Shown here: one piece after another, positions 1 through 6,282 of the stretch
Numbering within the stretch: the first letter of the stretch is position 1
How the letters are laid out: each line of letters opens with the position of its first letter
Origin: a virus
DNA: 24,841 bases
Reading direction: 5' to 3' (one strand)
Virus record (IMG/VR): IMGVR_UViG_3300002503_000027
Location: 1 to 24,841 of that record
Made by a program: the position numbers and the translations under genes
The notes under the pieces: generated by a model
What the model saw: only the letters and a program-made list of their open reading frames with translations
What the model was told of the DNA's origin: nothing
The model's database searches: none

Positions 1-91
1 CGGTCATGATCATGGTCACCACGTTAGCGTGGATGAGCGGTGGAACACCGATGTATTCCTGATCGTGGGTCAGATCACCTGCTCCGTTCAT
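1..91 (-). CDS. Hypothetical protein, 5' part only (runs off left edge)
   Basis: The ATG at 91-89 overlaps the TGA of the upstream HNH gene (88-90) as ATGA, the junction type used throughout this cluster. The frame stays open to the window edge and gives 30 residues starting MNGAGDLTHDQEYIG. No motif can be recognised in this fragment. It continues the leftward operon; its function is unknown. Confidence 0.6.
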   Translation of the reverse strand, partial: MNGAGDLTHDQEYIGVPPLIHANVVTMIMT

Positions 92-528
92 TTCGCTACC
101 ACAGTACCCGCAGCGATGATCTGCATGTCCCTCACCCATTTGTTGGTGGCCTTCTTGATTTGCCAATCGAATCCTCCTCGCCCATCGGCACGGATGAGCA
201 ATCGACCACGTGAAAACTCCCAGTTTTTTTGCTCATGGTGAAATCGGCAGAGAAATATTACGTTCTCCATCCGGTCGGCTCCGCCAGCGCTCCGTGGTAC
301 CACGTGGTCTGGATCATCACCTCGATGCACCCACCCGCCCACCTCACATAATCCATGTGCTCGTGCTTTCACTGCCCCCACAATCGCCCGCCACGCGATC
401 AGCGATACAGACTCCCGCCCTACGGCCAGCTTTCCGCCCGCTCGGACACGCTCAATCGCGGCTTGGCCGAGACGACGTGTGCCGCGATGCATAGGACTAC
501 GACGAAGCACGCCAAATCCGCTCCACAT
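88..528 (-). CDS. HNH endonuclease
   Basis: The product is up to 146 aa. Residues 45-100 match the HNH (beta-beta-alpha metal) fold: a helix around WRAIVGAVKARAHGLCE, then DH at 74-75, GG, N89 and LCRFHH at 93-98. Established knowledge: HNH domains are Mg-dependent DNA nickases or nucleases, in phages either homing enzymes or helpers of terminase and packaging. The usual second Cys of the zinc knuckles is missing: the first knuckle reads CEVGG and the last CRFHH instead of CxxC and CxxCH, so the structural zinc may be lost or held by other ligands. The start is uncertain. The ATG at 528 overlaps the preceding 57-aa ORF by 32 bp and has its purine run touching the start; a GTG at 510 or the ATG at 492 would reduce or remove the overlap. 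Homing and packaging roles cannot be separated here. Confidence 0.8.
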   Translation of the reverse strand: MWSGFGVLRRSPMHRGTRRLGQAAIERVRAGGKLAVGRESVSLIAWRAIVGAVKARAHGLCEVGGWVHRGDDPDHVVPRSAGGADRMENVIFLCRFHHEQKNWEFSRGRLLIRADGRGGFDWQIKKATNKWVRDMQIIAAGTVVAK

Positions 529-670
529 CCCCCTTCAATCGGCGAAACAATCGCTGCGCATCTCCTTGGGGAAGCTTAATCTTCGCGGCATCTATTCGCC
601 TGACCAGCCTTGAATCTCGACAGGCGTATAGATGCACTTCTATCTCTAGTTCATGATCAAACACAGCCAT
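497..670 (-). CDS. Small hypothetical protein (57 aa)
   Basis: The ATG at 670 lies two bases beyond the TAG of the 134-aa gene (673-675), with a GGAG Shine-Dalgarno about 7 bases upstream in that gene's last codons. The frame ends in TAG at 497-499 and fills the gap between its neighbours exactly. The protein begins MAVFDHELEIEVHLYACRDS, a strand-like charged/hydrophobic alternation, and ends in an Arg/Lys-rich helix (QRLFRRLKGDVERIWRASS). I do not recognise the family. The good ribosome-binding site and exact fit support a real gene. Confidence 0.6.
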   Translation of the reverse strand: MAVFDHELEIEVHLYACRDSRLVRRIDAAKIKLPQGDAQRLFRRLKGDVERIWRASS

Positions 671-672
671 TG

Positions 673-1077
673 CTACTCTCCAATCGCACTAGTCGTATCA
701 GGCTCCACCAGCCCAATCTTCGGCAACTGCATCTGCTTCTCCCGATCCGTTGCTGCGCGTTCTCGCAGTACTTCCCCCGTGTCCCTACGTACTTCGTTCA
801 CACGCCACTCACCCGCATCCACAATGTCCACCGCCACCATCCGCAGCTCCCGCCGCTGGCGCACCGTCTCCGATAGCTTGTGCAACGACAACGTGAGTTC
901 CTCGATGTCCGCGCGTTTTTGCTTGGCGTAGGATTTCAGAGCTTCGTCCTCTTGCATGATGCAGAGGTCCAGGTGTGCGAGTTCTTCTCCCTTCACGCGC
1001 ACGTCGTCGGCCGTCAGGTCGACGTAGCATTCGCGCTCGACTGTTTCGATGATATTGGTGGGCTTGGACTTGGGCAT
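673..1077 (-). CDS. Phage coiled-coil hypothetical protein (134 aa)
   Basis: The ATG at 1077 is preceded by a strong AGGAGG (about 1082-1087), and the gene follows the primase-helicase with only an 11-base gap. Residues 28-80 form a long charged helix that could be a coiled coil (EELAHLDL..ALKSYAKQKRADIEELTLSLHKLSETV). It is followed by a short beta-rich stretch (RMVAVDIVDAGEWRVNEV) and the motif RRDTGEVLRERA. Helix plus 'R.DTGEV..RA' is a layout I associate with conserved small phage proteins near replication genes, but no biochemical role is known to me. A replication accessory role is inferred only from position. Confidence 0.75.
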   Translation of the reverse strand: MPKSKPTNIIETVERECYVDLTADDVRVKGEELAHLDLCIMQEDEALKSYAKQKRADIEELTLSLHKLSETVRQRRELRMVAVDIVDAGEWRVNEVRRDTGEVLRERAATDREKQMQLPKIGLVEPDTTSAIGE

Positions 1078-1088
1078 TGGGCCTCCTG

Positions 1089-2738
1089 TTATTCTGTTTC
1101 TGAGAAACGCAGCGATGCGCCATCAAAATTCAGCTTGATGATCCCCGGACTTCCTTCGCGATTCTTTGCCAGAATACATTCCATGTCCGGCTCCATCATA
1201 TCTCTATGCAACAGAATAACCACGTCGGCATCGTGTTCCAGCTCCCCCGTCTCACGAAGATCCGAGAGCGTCGGACGCCGTGACGTGCCCTTTTCCATGC
1301 GTGCAAGGGACGAAAGGCACACAACCGGAAGTTTCTGCTCCATGGCCAGCAATTTTAATCCGGAGCTCACAGCTTCCACCTGTAACCGGCGATCACGGAT
1401 CTCTTTCGGTGCTCGCACGAGTTGCAGATAGTCCACGATAAGCAATCCCATGGGCACGCGAGCTTGCATCGCTGTCGTCAGCGCAGCTATTTCGTCGATA
1501 GATACCACCTCGTCAGATAGCCAGATGGGCAGTGGGCGCAACTTGATAAGCGCATCCGTCAGAGACGCAGCATCTTCGAGAGGCAACGGATCCGCTCGCT
1601 TCAGGAGCACCGTTGCAATACCGGATTCCTGCGTCACCATACGACGCGCGAGTGCAATATTCGTCATTTCTCGGCTGATGATCAATACCGCCTGCTCATC
1701 ACTCGCCGCACTCCGTGCCATCGCGAGTGCCAGCGCGCTTTTGCCCACGCCGGGCCTGGCTCCAATGTAGATCAAATCCCCAGCGGAATACCCTCCACCA
1801 AGATACGTATTGAGTTTGTAAAACGGTGTCCGCACAATAGCCGCTGGCTCGAGCCGTGATTCTTGCCATGCGTCAAGCGCTTGGGCCAGCGATTGTGCCG
1901 CGATTGGACGCTCTGGTTCCAGTACAGCTGTCCCGCGACGTTCACGCTGTCCGACGGAGCGCACACACTTGCGTACCATTGCAAGGTCCGCCGGCGGAGT
2001 ACAGCCAGGAGCGAACGTCCGCATGAGAATCGTCTCGACGGTTCCCTCCGGCAGATCTTTGCCGAGAAAATAGCCCGCCAAACGCGTACACGCATAGTCT
2101 CGCCGCCCCTCAGGTACACCGGCCATGTATTCGGATACCCACCCTGATCCTCCCACCCCAACGCTAATTTCTTCCTCATCGGAATCATTTCCTGTTCCGA
2201 TTAAGGCTAGGAGTCCGAGCGGGGCTGGTGGCAACTGATTCGGTGATACCAGCGGTATCTCCCAGATGTACCTCTGCCCATGCGGATGTATACTCGGTGG
2301 AACGACCACGTACCCCACACCTTTTATATCTACTTGCGGCTTTACACCTCCGGTGGTCATCAATCCAACTCGATCCCCGACAGATCCAGAGAGAAACACA
2401 TGCCCACCATGTCCGGTCTTACTTCTCGGTGCACCGTCCGGTAAAACAATAAATCGAGAATTCAATAACTTCTCTGCTTCGTCTCCGTTCTCTGCGTCAT
2501 TTCCACCGTCGAGATCAACGGCAAACGTCCCGCGACCGAGAACAAGCGCCACATTCGCATTAGGATTTTCACCCCACCAGGTTTCTATCTCATCAGGGAG
2601 TGGTTGCAAGACCTGATATGGCTCCCAGTGCAACCTCTTACCGTCAATTAGCAGTGGACGTTTATCACGAGGATCACACGGAATCGGGTGATACCCCAAT
2701 GCGTGATACGCCCGTGCGGCCTCGAGAAATTCACTCAC
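1089..2738 (-). CDS. PrimPol (AEP) primase - DnaB-type replicative helicase fusion
   Basis: 549 aa, GTG start whose GTGA overlaps the stop of the upstream HNH-like gene. N-terminal bifunctional primase/polymerase (prim-pol) domain, residues about 1-180: catalytic VDLDGG (D75, D77), SKTGHGGHV (106-114) with the catalytic His, and a third acidic site at VDIKG (D137). Residues about 200-265 look like a helical primase C-terminal (PriCT-like) linker. Residues 300-549 are a RecA-fold DnaB C-terminal (SF4) helicase: Walker A GARPGVGKS (326-334), Walker B LLIVDYLQL (D436), a sensor-like LSSLAR and the terminal KNREG loop. The DnaB N-terminal domain is absent; the prim-pol domain takes its place. One polypeptide could unwind the fork and make primers, as T7 gp4 does with an unrelated TOPRIM primase. 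It sits two genes after the replication initiator. A short internal segment may also bind ssDNA. Confidence 0.92.
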   Translation of the reverse strand: MSEFLEAARAYHALGYHPIPCDPRDKRPLLIDGKRLHWEPYQVLQPLPDEIETWWGENPNANVALVLGRGTFAVDLDGGNDAENGDEAEKLLNSRFIVLPDGAPRSKTGHGGHVFLSGSVGDRVGLMTTGGVKPQVDIKGVGYVVVPPSIHPHGQRYIWEIPLVSPNQLPPAPLGLLALIGTGNDSDEEEISVGVGGSGWVSEYMAGVPEGRRDYACTRLAGYFLGKDLPEGTVETILMRTFAPGCTPPADLAMVRKCVRSVGQRERRGTAVLEPERPIAAQSLAQALDAWQESRLEPAAIVRTPFYKLNTYLGGGYSAGDLIYIGARPGVGKSALALAMARSAASDEQAVLIISREMTNIALARRMVTQESGIATVLLKRADPLPLEDAASLTDALIKLRPLPIWLSDEVVSIDEIAALTTAMQARVPMGLLIVDYLQLVRAPKEIRDRRLQVEAVSSGLKLLAMEQKLPVVCLSSLARMEKGTSRRPTLSDLRETGELEHDADVVILLHRDMMEPDMECILAKNREGSPGIIKLNFDGASLRFSETE

Positions 2739-3205
2739 GCTGGCTCGCCGAATTTCTTTCGTAGTCTATCCAACGTTTGGGCCAGCGCTTCTATATCTCG
2801 AGCTTCCATGATTGCTGCTCGGCTACTCTCCTGACAACGTGCGCAGAACGGAATTACCAGTCCTTCTTCACTCCCGCCAAACATAATAGGCCAGACATGC
2901 TGCTTCGTTCTGGTGATGTTCAAAATCACACATAAATCCCAAGACTTTCCGCAAAAACTACAATGATCGCCGGCAGTCGCCCATACTTCTCGTACATCGC
3001 GACCACCTCGTTTTCTCGCAATATGATCGGCTGATCCGCCCTGACTCAGCCACTGCACGCCGGCCAATGGCGCTTTACTTTGACACGCTGGACATCGAGC
3101 TCCTACGTGATTGCCATTCTCAGGGCGGTACACTGCCAGCCCTTCGTGCCCACACCGTTGACACTCTAAAGTCGCACGCGCGGCCTCGAACTCGGTCACG
3201 GTCAT
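2735..3205 (-). CDS. HNH-like zinc protein
   Basis: 156 aa from the ATG at 3205, preceded by AGGAG with 7-8 bases spacing. A GTG six bases earlier (3211) would give a 4-bp overlap with the initiator gene but sits right against the Shine-Dalgarno. There are two zinc units. An N-terminal ribbon has Cys pairs at 15/18 and 38/41. A C-terminal treble-clef has HCSFCGK (82/85), H103 in QHVWP, GG, then PFCARCQE (121/124). The spacing fits an HNH nuclease, but the last motif residue is Gln instead of His and the HH motif has a single His, so activity may be weakened or lost. It lies between initiator and primase-helicase and overlaps the latter by 4 bp. It could alternatively be a DNA-binding zinc protein. 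Confidence 0.7.
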   Translation of the reverse strand: MTVTEFEAARATLECQRCGHEGLAVYRPENGNHVGARCPACQSKAPLAGVQWLSQGGSADHIARKRGGRDVREVWATAGDHCSFCGKSWDLCVILNITRTKQHVWPIMFGGSEEGLVIPFCARCQESSRAAIMEARDIEALAQTLDRLRKKFGEPA

Positions 3206-3207
3206 AC

Positions 3208-4089
3208 TCACGCTCCTGGAAATTTCGCATAGGGATCACTCGACGGCACCAGCGACGACAACTTCACCAGTAACTTCGCCAGTTGAGAGTGGAAGATCGC
3301 AAATCCATACCCGCTGTCACGAATCCACGCGTCGTCCAATTCAAAGAATGCGTCGATCAAGCGTGCGACCTTTTCGACCCCGAACGACTTCAGCATCCGT
3401 TCGGCTAACTTAGCATCTTTCCCGCTGAACGGCGGATGCCGGTCCCCGACCTTGGCTAGAAACGCCAAGTCGAAACGTGTCAGCACGTAGCGGATGGGGT
3501 GAATAACTCGGTCGCTGTCTTGAAGTGTCGGGGTAGGGTGGAAGTCCAGCACCTTGGCCCTGCGCTTTGCCCCTCGTTCGCTGGTTGTTGTGTAACCAGC
3601 AAGATTTAAGTCTTTATCTGCAACTGCAACTGCAACTGCAGGACCACTTCCGTTCATAGTATGCCCAATGGTTGCTAGACGGTCGGCCGACCATTGGCTA
3701 TATAGTGGATATTTCAAGGAAAACGAATTGAGGATAGGTACAGATGAGCAGGAATCGATGTCTGCCTTGACGCCGCGCAGCAAATTCTGCTGTTTTGGCT
3801 GTCGGGCTAGGTAACCACGAACAAATATCCACGCACCATCACGCACTATCCGAACACGATTGGAGAGGTCAATGAGGTACTTCCGAACGCGGTCCACCGG
3901 CAGCCTTGAGCAAGCCATCAGCTGGTCATCCGAAGCCCGATAAATGCCGCTCGGTCGGATGAAATCATTGGACCAGAGGAAGACGAAAAAAGCGATCTCT
4001 TCGAACGGTGCGCCCTCAAGGTCCTCATGATTCCAGATGCCTCGGTATACAGGGGAGTAGGCCATCTGTTCAGAAGCGGCGGTCGGCAT
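3208..4089 (-). CDS. Phage replication initiator (winged-helix, O/DnaD-like)
   Basis: 293 aa. The N-terminal part (about 8-105) reads as a winged helix-turn-helix of phage initiators: YSPVYRGIWNHEDLEG, an FFVFLWSN helix, SGIYRASDDQLMACS, VDRVRKYLIDLSN and a beta hairpin IVRDGAWIFVRGYLARQ. Residues about 140-205 are a low-complexity linker containing AVAVAVA. A helical C-terminal domain (about 215-285; FSGKDAKLAERMLKSFG, HSQLAKLLVKL) resembles DnaD or helicase-loader domains. In lambda-type phages such proteins bind the origin and recruit the helicase; the PrimPol-helicase encoded just downstream would be the partner. An internal ATG at residue 9 is a possible alternative start; neither start has a clear Shine-Dalgarno. 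The linker DNA carries a CTGCAA repeat, reported separately. Confidence 0.75.
   Translation of the reverse strand: MPTAASEQMAYSPVYRGIWNHEDLEGAPFEEIAFFVFLWSNDFIRPSGIYRASDDQLMACSRLPVDRVRKYLIDLSNRVRIVRDGAWIFVRGYLARQPKQQNLLRGVKADIDSCSSVPILNSFSLKYPLYSQWSADRLATIGHTMNGSGPAVAVAVADKDLNLAGYTTTSERGAKRRAKVLDFHPTPTLQDSDRVIHPIRYVLTRFDLAFLAKVGDRHPPFSGKDAKLAERMLKSFGVEKVARLIDAFFELDDAWIRDSGYGFAIFHSQLAKLLVKLSSLVPSSDPYAKFPGA
3618..3640. repeat. CTGCAA hexamer repeat in the initiator linker
   Basis: Three full CTGCAA units plus CTGCA lie in tandem, encoding alternating Ala-Val on the minus strand. They fall between the DNA-binding and C-terminal halves of the initiator, next to AT-richer sequence (about 3590-3617). 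Lambda-like phages keep origin iterons at the equivalent place in gene O. Whether this is an origin or only a coding microsatellite cannot be decided from sequence. Confidence 0.5.
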
Positions 4090-4097
4090 AAGTCATA

Positions 4098-4319
4098 CTA
4101 AGAAGTCCGCGGAAAGAACGTCATCAGCAAGCCCGGCAAGGTCTCGGCAGCCGGCGCATAGGTACACGCAGTCAGGGCCGCGTAGGAAGGTTCCAAGAAC
4201 GCCCGGCAGGATGAACATCGCCGCAGTTTGGAGTAGCCAGACGTGACCCACCAGCGAACATCTGCCGGCCCAAAAAACGTCCGCATGGTCTCGGAGGTCA
4301 GGGAGTGGTGGCCTGGCAT
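4098..4319 (-). CDS. Small hypothetical protein (73 aa)
   Basis: From the ATG at 4319 the frame overlaps the end of the upstream 83-aa gene by 22 bp; an ATG at 4286 would start just after that stop, so the start is unsure. The protein has a CSSC pair in KLRRCSSCRAFL and another Cys in TACTYAP, suggesting a small metal site. I recognise no family. It sits directly before the replication initiator with an 8-base gap. Confidence 0.5.
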   Translation of the reverse strand: MPGHHSLTSETMRTFFGPADVRWWVTSGYSKLRRCSSCRAFLEPSYAALTACTYAPAAETLPGLLMTFFPRTS

Positions 4320-4549
4320 GCCTTGGAGTTCCCGATTATTTCTGTGTCTGTCTCCTGAAGAGCACGAAAACTTGCTTGCCAAGACTGGAGGAAGGCAAGG
4401 CGTCCGGTGACTTTAAGAATCTCTCGGTTGAGATCCCGTTGGAGTTCAAAAAGACTGGTAGCATTGTGCTTTGGTACGATGCGGCCGGCAGAGTCTTTGT
4501 CAGACCAAATACGAAGCGAGGCGTGAATATCTACTGCACCCTGTTTCAT
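4298..4549 (-). CDS. Small hypothetical protein (83 aa)
   Basis: I chose the ATG at 4549 because a GGGAG lies 9 bases upstream; a longer frame back to a GTG at 4642 would run through the inverted-repeat region and is less likely. The sequence MKQGAVDIHASLRIWSDKD begins with a strand-like segment, followed by a helix (LFELQRDLNREILKVTGRLAFLQSWQASFRALQ). I do not recognise a family. It is the first gene after the non-coding leader, so it would be the promoter-proximal gene of the replication block if a promoter lies there. Confidence 0.55.
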   Translation of the reverse strand: MKQGAVDIHASLRIWSDKDSAGRIVPKHNATSLFELQRDLNREILKVTGRLAFLQSWQASFRALQETDTEIIGNSKACQATTP

Positions 4550-4715
4550 CGTGGGTACTCCCGCGGTTCCACGGGTTGAGAGTTTGGCCGTGACCCTAGA
4601 GAGGGAACCCCAGCCAGGGTGTGACTGGCTCTCTAAGGTCACGGGTTGACCAAGTCCGAAACCCTCTCGTAGAGAGTCACCCTAGTTTATCGCGCTAGAT
4701 TAGTCAAGAAAAAAG
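4550..4715 (-). promoter_or_regulatory. Non-coding leader with direct and inverted repeats
   Basis: This is the longest stretch between convincing genes in the window. It holds a near-perfect 16-bp inverted repeat (4588-4603 with 4629-4644, one mismatch), an exact 10-bp direct repeat CACGGGTTGA at 4570-4579 and 4640-4649 (70 bases apart), and CTCTCGTAGAGAG with 5-bp arms (4664-4676). GTGAC plus a CTCTC/GAGAG run recurs at least three times. Reading the minus strand there is a T-run and TTGACT near 4698-4706, but no convincing -10 at 17 bases. An operator/promoter, an attenuator or an origin are all possible; a regulatory role is inferred from position ahead of the replication block. Confidence 0.5.
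4588..4644. repeat. 16-bp inverted repeat (CCGTGACCcTAGAGAG)
   Basis: The left arm is 4588-4603 and the right arm 4629-4644. The arms are complementary at 15 of 16 positions and enclose a 25-base loop. In RNA this would be a long hairpin without a following U-run, which argues against a simple terminator and for a protein-binding site, attenuator or origin element. Confidence 0.7.
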
Positions 4716-4955
4716 TTAAAGTGTTCCAGCCCGTTGATGTTGTTCAACCAGCACCTGCATTTCCTCAACGTACACGCGGTGCCAGTCGTCTCTACTTGTC
4801 CCTCGTTTGTGTGCACGGATCACAGCAAGCCCAACGAGGAGATTCCGTTTCCGCACGTAGTCACAGCTATGATGTGCCGGGATTGGGGGTTTTATTGACG
4901 GCGCACTGTTCGTCGAGCGAAAGAAACTAGTTTCTTCGCAGAGACACACGTTCAT
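4716..4955 (-). CDS. Small hypothetical protein (79 aa)
   Basis: The ATG at 4955 shares ATGA with the stop of the preceding small membrane frame. A GTG two codons later (4949) has GGAGGA at ideal spacing and may be the true start. The N-terminus has CLC and a further Cys around HHSC. The C-terminal half is a charged helical region (RNLLVGLAVIRAHKRGTSRD, then WHRVYVEEMQVLVEQHQRAG). No family is recognised. It is the last gene before the repeat-rich leader. Confidence 0.55.
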   Translation of the reverse strand: MNVCLCEETSFFRSTNSAPSIKPPIPAHHSCDYVRKRNLLVGLAVIRAHKRGTSRDDWHRVYVEEMQVLVEQHQRAGTL

Positions 4956-5097
4956 TCCTCCGTAAGCATCCAACCAGCAAGCAATAGCACAAGGATGGAT
5001 CGGTGAAACTGATATTCAGAAACAAGTTCAATCATAGCGACAACAACGGTTACTATTAAAATGCTTTTTCTAATAATGTAGAATAGATAGACCTCAT
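4952..5097 (-). pseudogene. Small two-TM membrane protein split by a -1 frameshift
   Basis: An ATG at 5097 overlaps the stop of the zinc-finger gene (ATGA) and reads MRSIYSTLLEKAF before a stop at 5056. In the -1 frame, entered at the A5 run (T5 on the plus strand, near 5064-5068), the reading continues KSILIVTVVVAMIELVSEYQ, then a second hydrophobic stretch SILVLLLAGWML, and stops at 4952 in ATGA overlap with the next gene. Joined, this is a 48-aa protein with two membrane segments and both junctions intact. Without the shift, an ATG at 5035 gives only a 27-aa one-TM peptide. A natural frameshift, programmed slippage or a homopolymer error would each explain it. Confidence 0.4.
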
Positions 5098-5294
5098 TTC
5101 TCCCACTTGAGTTTATGATGATTCTTCTTCCGCACCTTCTTCTCCACTTTCCGTTTCATGCGCGCATTATCTCGAGCCACGAATCGCGCTCGCTCGGCAG
5201 CGATCGGCGCTGGGAGACCGTGGGCGTCGATCAGGTGTGTGGCGAGTGAGAGTTCACCAGACCAGGTTCGGATACAGGAGGGGCAGGTGATCAT
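5094..5294 (-). CDS. C2H2 zinc-finger small basic protein (66 aa)
   Basis: The ATG at 5294 shares ATGA with the stop of the 31-aa membrane ORF; a GTG at 5336 is in frame but would cover that ORF. MITCPSCIRTWSGELSLATH contains C4 and C7, followed by H20 and H25: a classic C-x2-C-x12-H-x4-H finger. The C-terminus is very basic (Arg/Lys-rich helix ending KKNHHKLKWEK). Such a fold suits DNA or RNA binding. A regulatory role is possible but not shown; the next gene but one is followed by the repeat-rich leader. Confidence 0.7.
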   Translation of the reverse strand: MITCPSCIRTWSGELSLATHLIDAHGLPAPIAAERARFVARDNARMKRKVEKKVRKKNHHKLKWEK

Positions 5295-5386
5295 CGGTGA
5301 AATGCTGCCCAGAAAAAGATGGCAATGACACCGCACACCGCGACAATTTGGATAGTACTCGTTAAATTCGGGCCGATTTCAATCAT
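5291..5386 (-). CDS. Single-TM micro-protein (31 aa)
   Basis: The ATG at 5386 has a strong GGAGGA 8 bases upstream, and the stop overlaps the next start as ATGA. The peptide begins MIEIGPNLTSTIQIVAVCGV and continues with a hydrophobic stretch ending FFWAAFHR, one membrane segment with a positive C-terminal end. Very short membrane ORFs of this form occur in many phage and bacterial genomes; the function is unknown to me. A holin role is unlikely at this length and position. Confidence 0.65.
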   Translation of the reverse strand: MIEIGPNLTSTIQIVAVCGVIAIFFWAAFHR

Positions 5387-5389
5387 AGG

Positions 5390-5755
5390 TCATTCCTCCG
5401 TCCAGCCTTTCGCGCGCCAGATATCCTTGAGCACATCCCGCACTTGCGTTTCCACGTGTTGCCGTCCCGGTCCAGCGAGACCGAAGCCTGTTATCATGCC
5501 GTAAAAATATACGAGATCAAACGCCTCAGAGACGTCAAGGCCCATGGAGTCATAGATACCGATACCGGATTGCTTCATGCCCCAGCCGCTGACTTTGAAC
5601 TGGCCGCCATTCCGATATACCAATTCTGCCAGGCGATCCTTGATAAGTGGCGCTGAAATCTCGGGCGTGACTATTTTGGCTCGTTTACCCTTGCCGATGA
5701 AGACGGCTGGTGTAGGTTCGCCAAATGACATATTGAGCCAGTCAGTTACGGTCAT
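5390..5755 (-). CDS. Hypothetical protein (121 aa)
   Basis: ATG at 5755 overlaps the HNH stop by 4 bp. The sequence is a soluble mixed alpha/beta protein: MTVTDWLNMSFGEPTPAVFI at the start, a middle rich in Gly (YRNGGQFKVSGWGMKQSGIG), and a C-terminal helix VETQVRDVLKDIWRAKGW. I do not recognise the family and see no catalytic motif. Its overlap with the upstream gene and the good Shine-Dalgarno for its follower place it firmly in the operon. Confidence 0.7.
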   Translation of the reverse strand: MTVTDWLNMSFGEPTPAVFIGKGKRAKIVTPEISAPLIKDRLAELVYRNGGQFKVSGWGMKQSGIGIYDSMGLDVSEAFDLVYFYGMITGFGLAGPGRQHVETQVRDVLKDIWRAKGWTEE

Positions 5756-6282
5756 CGGAGCCCTGAGTATTCTTCTAGCTTAGCGTAGCGTCTTCTCCAC
5801 CATAGTAGCTTTCTGTGTTTTTCGCAGAACGATGAAATCCTGCCTTGAAATGTAGCTTTACAGCCATCAAATTTACAAGTACGGAATTCTATATGGCGAT
5901 GTTTTGCAGAACAACTACGACATCTAATGACTTTAAGATGACGTGATAACAACTTCACACTGCAATCAATGCAATACCGTTTCTTGCGCTGACTTGGCCG
6001 TCCATTGAGGCCGTTATGATGTTGCTGATGTTGTTGTCTCGTAAGCACATCAAGATTCTCTGGCCGATTATCCGCGCGTTGTTTATTGCGGTGGTGAACG
6101 ACTTCGTGCGGAAGAATAGCACGCCCAACCTTTTTCTCCGCAACGAGCACATGCTCCAAAACATAGCCATCTTTTGTTGCTCGCGGATGCTCTGGCAGAT
6201 GAATGTAGACATACCCATTACAAAGATAACGCCAGCCTTTCCAATTCCAATGTTGATCTCTGGATCGGCCACGTGGGCTCAT
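5752..6282 (-). CDS. HNH homing-type endonuclease with C-terminal zinc ribbons
   Basis: 176 aa, ATG at 6282 in 4-bp overlap with the SbcC-like gene. The HNH core spans residues 38-90: GYVLEHVLVAEKKVGR, then VVHH (61-64), NRPENL (72-77) and H85/H88, the usual layout of phage freestanding HNH nucleases. The C-terminus carries CxxC at 104/107 and 121/124, then C136, C141, C153 and H156, probably two zinc-binding units that help target DNA. The DNA is visibly more AT-rich than the SbcC-like gene before it, which fits recent arrival of a mobile homing gene between older neighbours. The established activity is site-specific nicking or cutting of DNA; the target cannot be told. Confidence 0.88.
   Translation of the reverse strand: MSPRGRSRDQHWNWKGWRYLCNGYVYIHLPEHPRATKDGYVLEHVLVAEKKVGRAILPHEVVHHRNKQRADNRPENLDVLTRQQHQQHHNGLNGRPSQRKKRYCIDCSVKLLSRHLKVIRCRSCSAKHRHIEFRTCKFDGCKATFQGRISSFCEKHRKLLWWRRRYAKLEEYSGLR

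Noticed and set aside
880-1431. Plus-strand 183-codon ORF
   Set aside because: It lies antisense to the coiled-coil gene and the helicase domain, whose motifs are clear.
1772-2188. Minus-strand 138-codon ORF in another frame
   Set aside because: It overlaps the middle of the PrimPol-helicase with no motif and no ribosome-binding site.
4550-4642. N-terminal extension of the 83-aa protein to a GTG at 4642
   Set aside because: It would code through the inverted and direct repeats, and a good Shine-Dalgarno marks the ATG at 4549.
4690-4715. Sigma-70 promoter or terminator at TTGACT and the T-run
   Set aside because: No -10 at suitable spacing from TTGACT and no stable stem directly before the T-run; kept only as part of the regulatory region.
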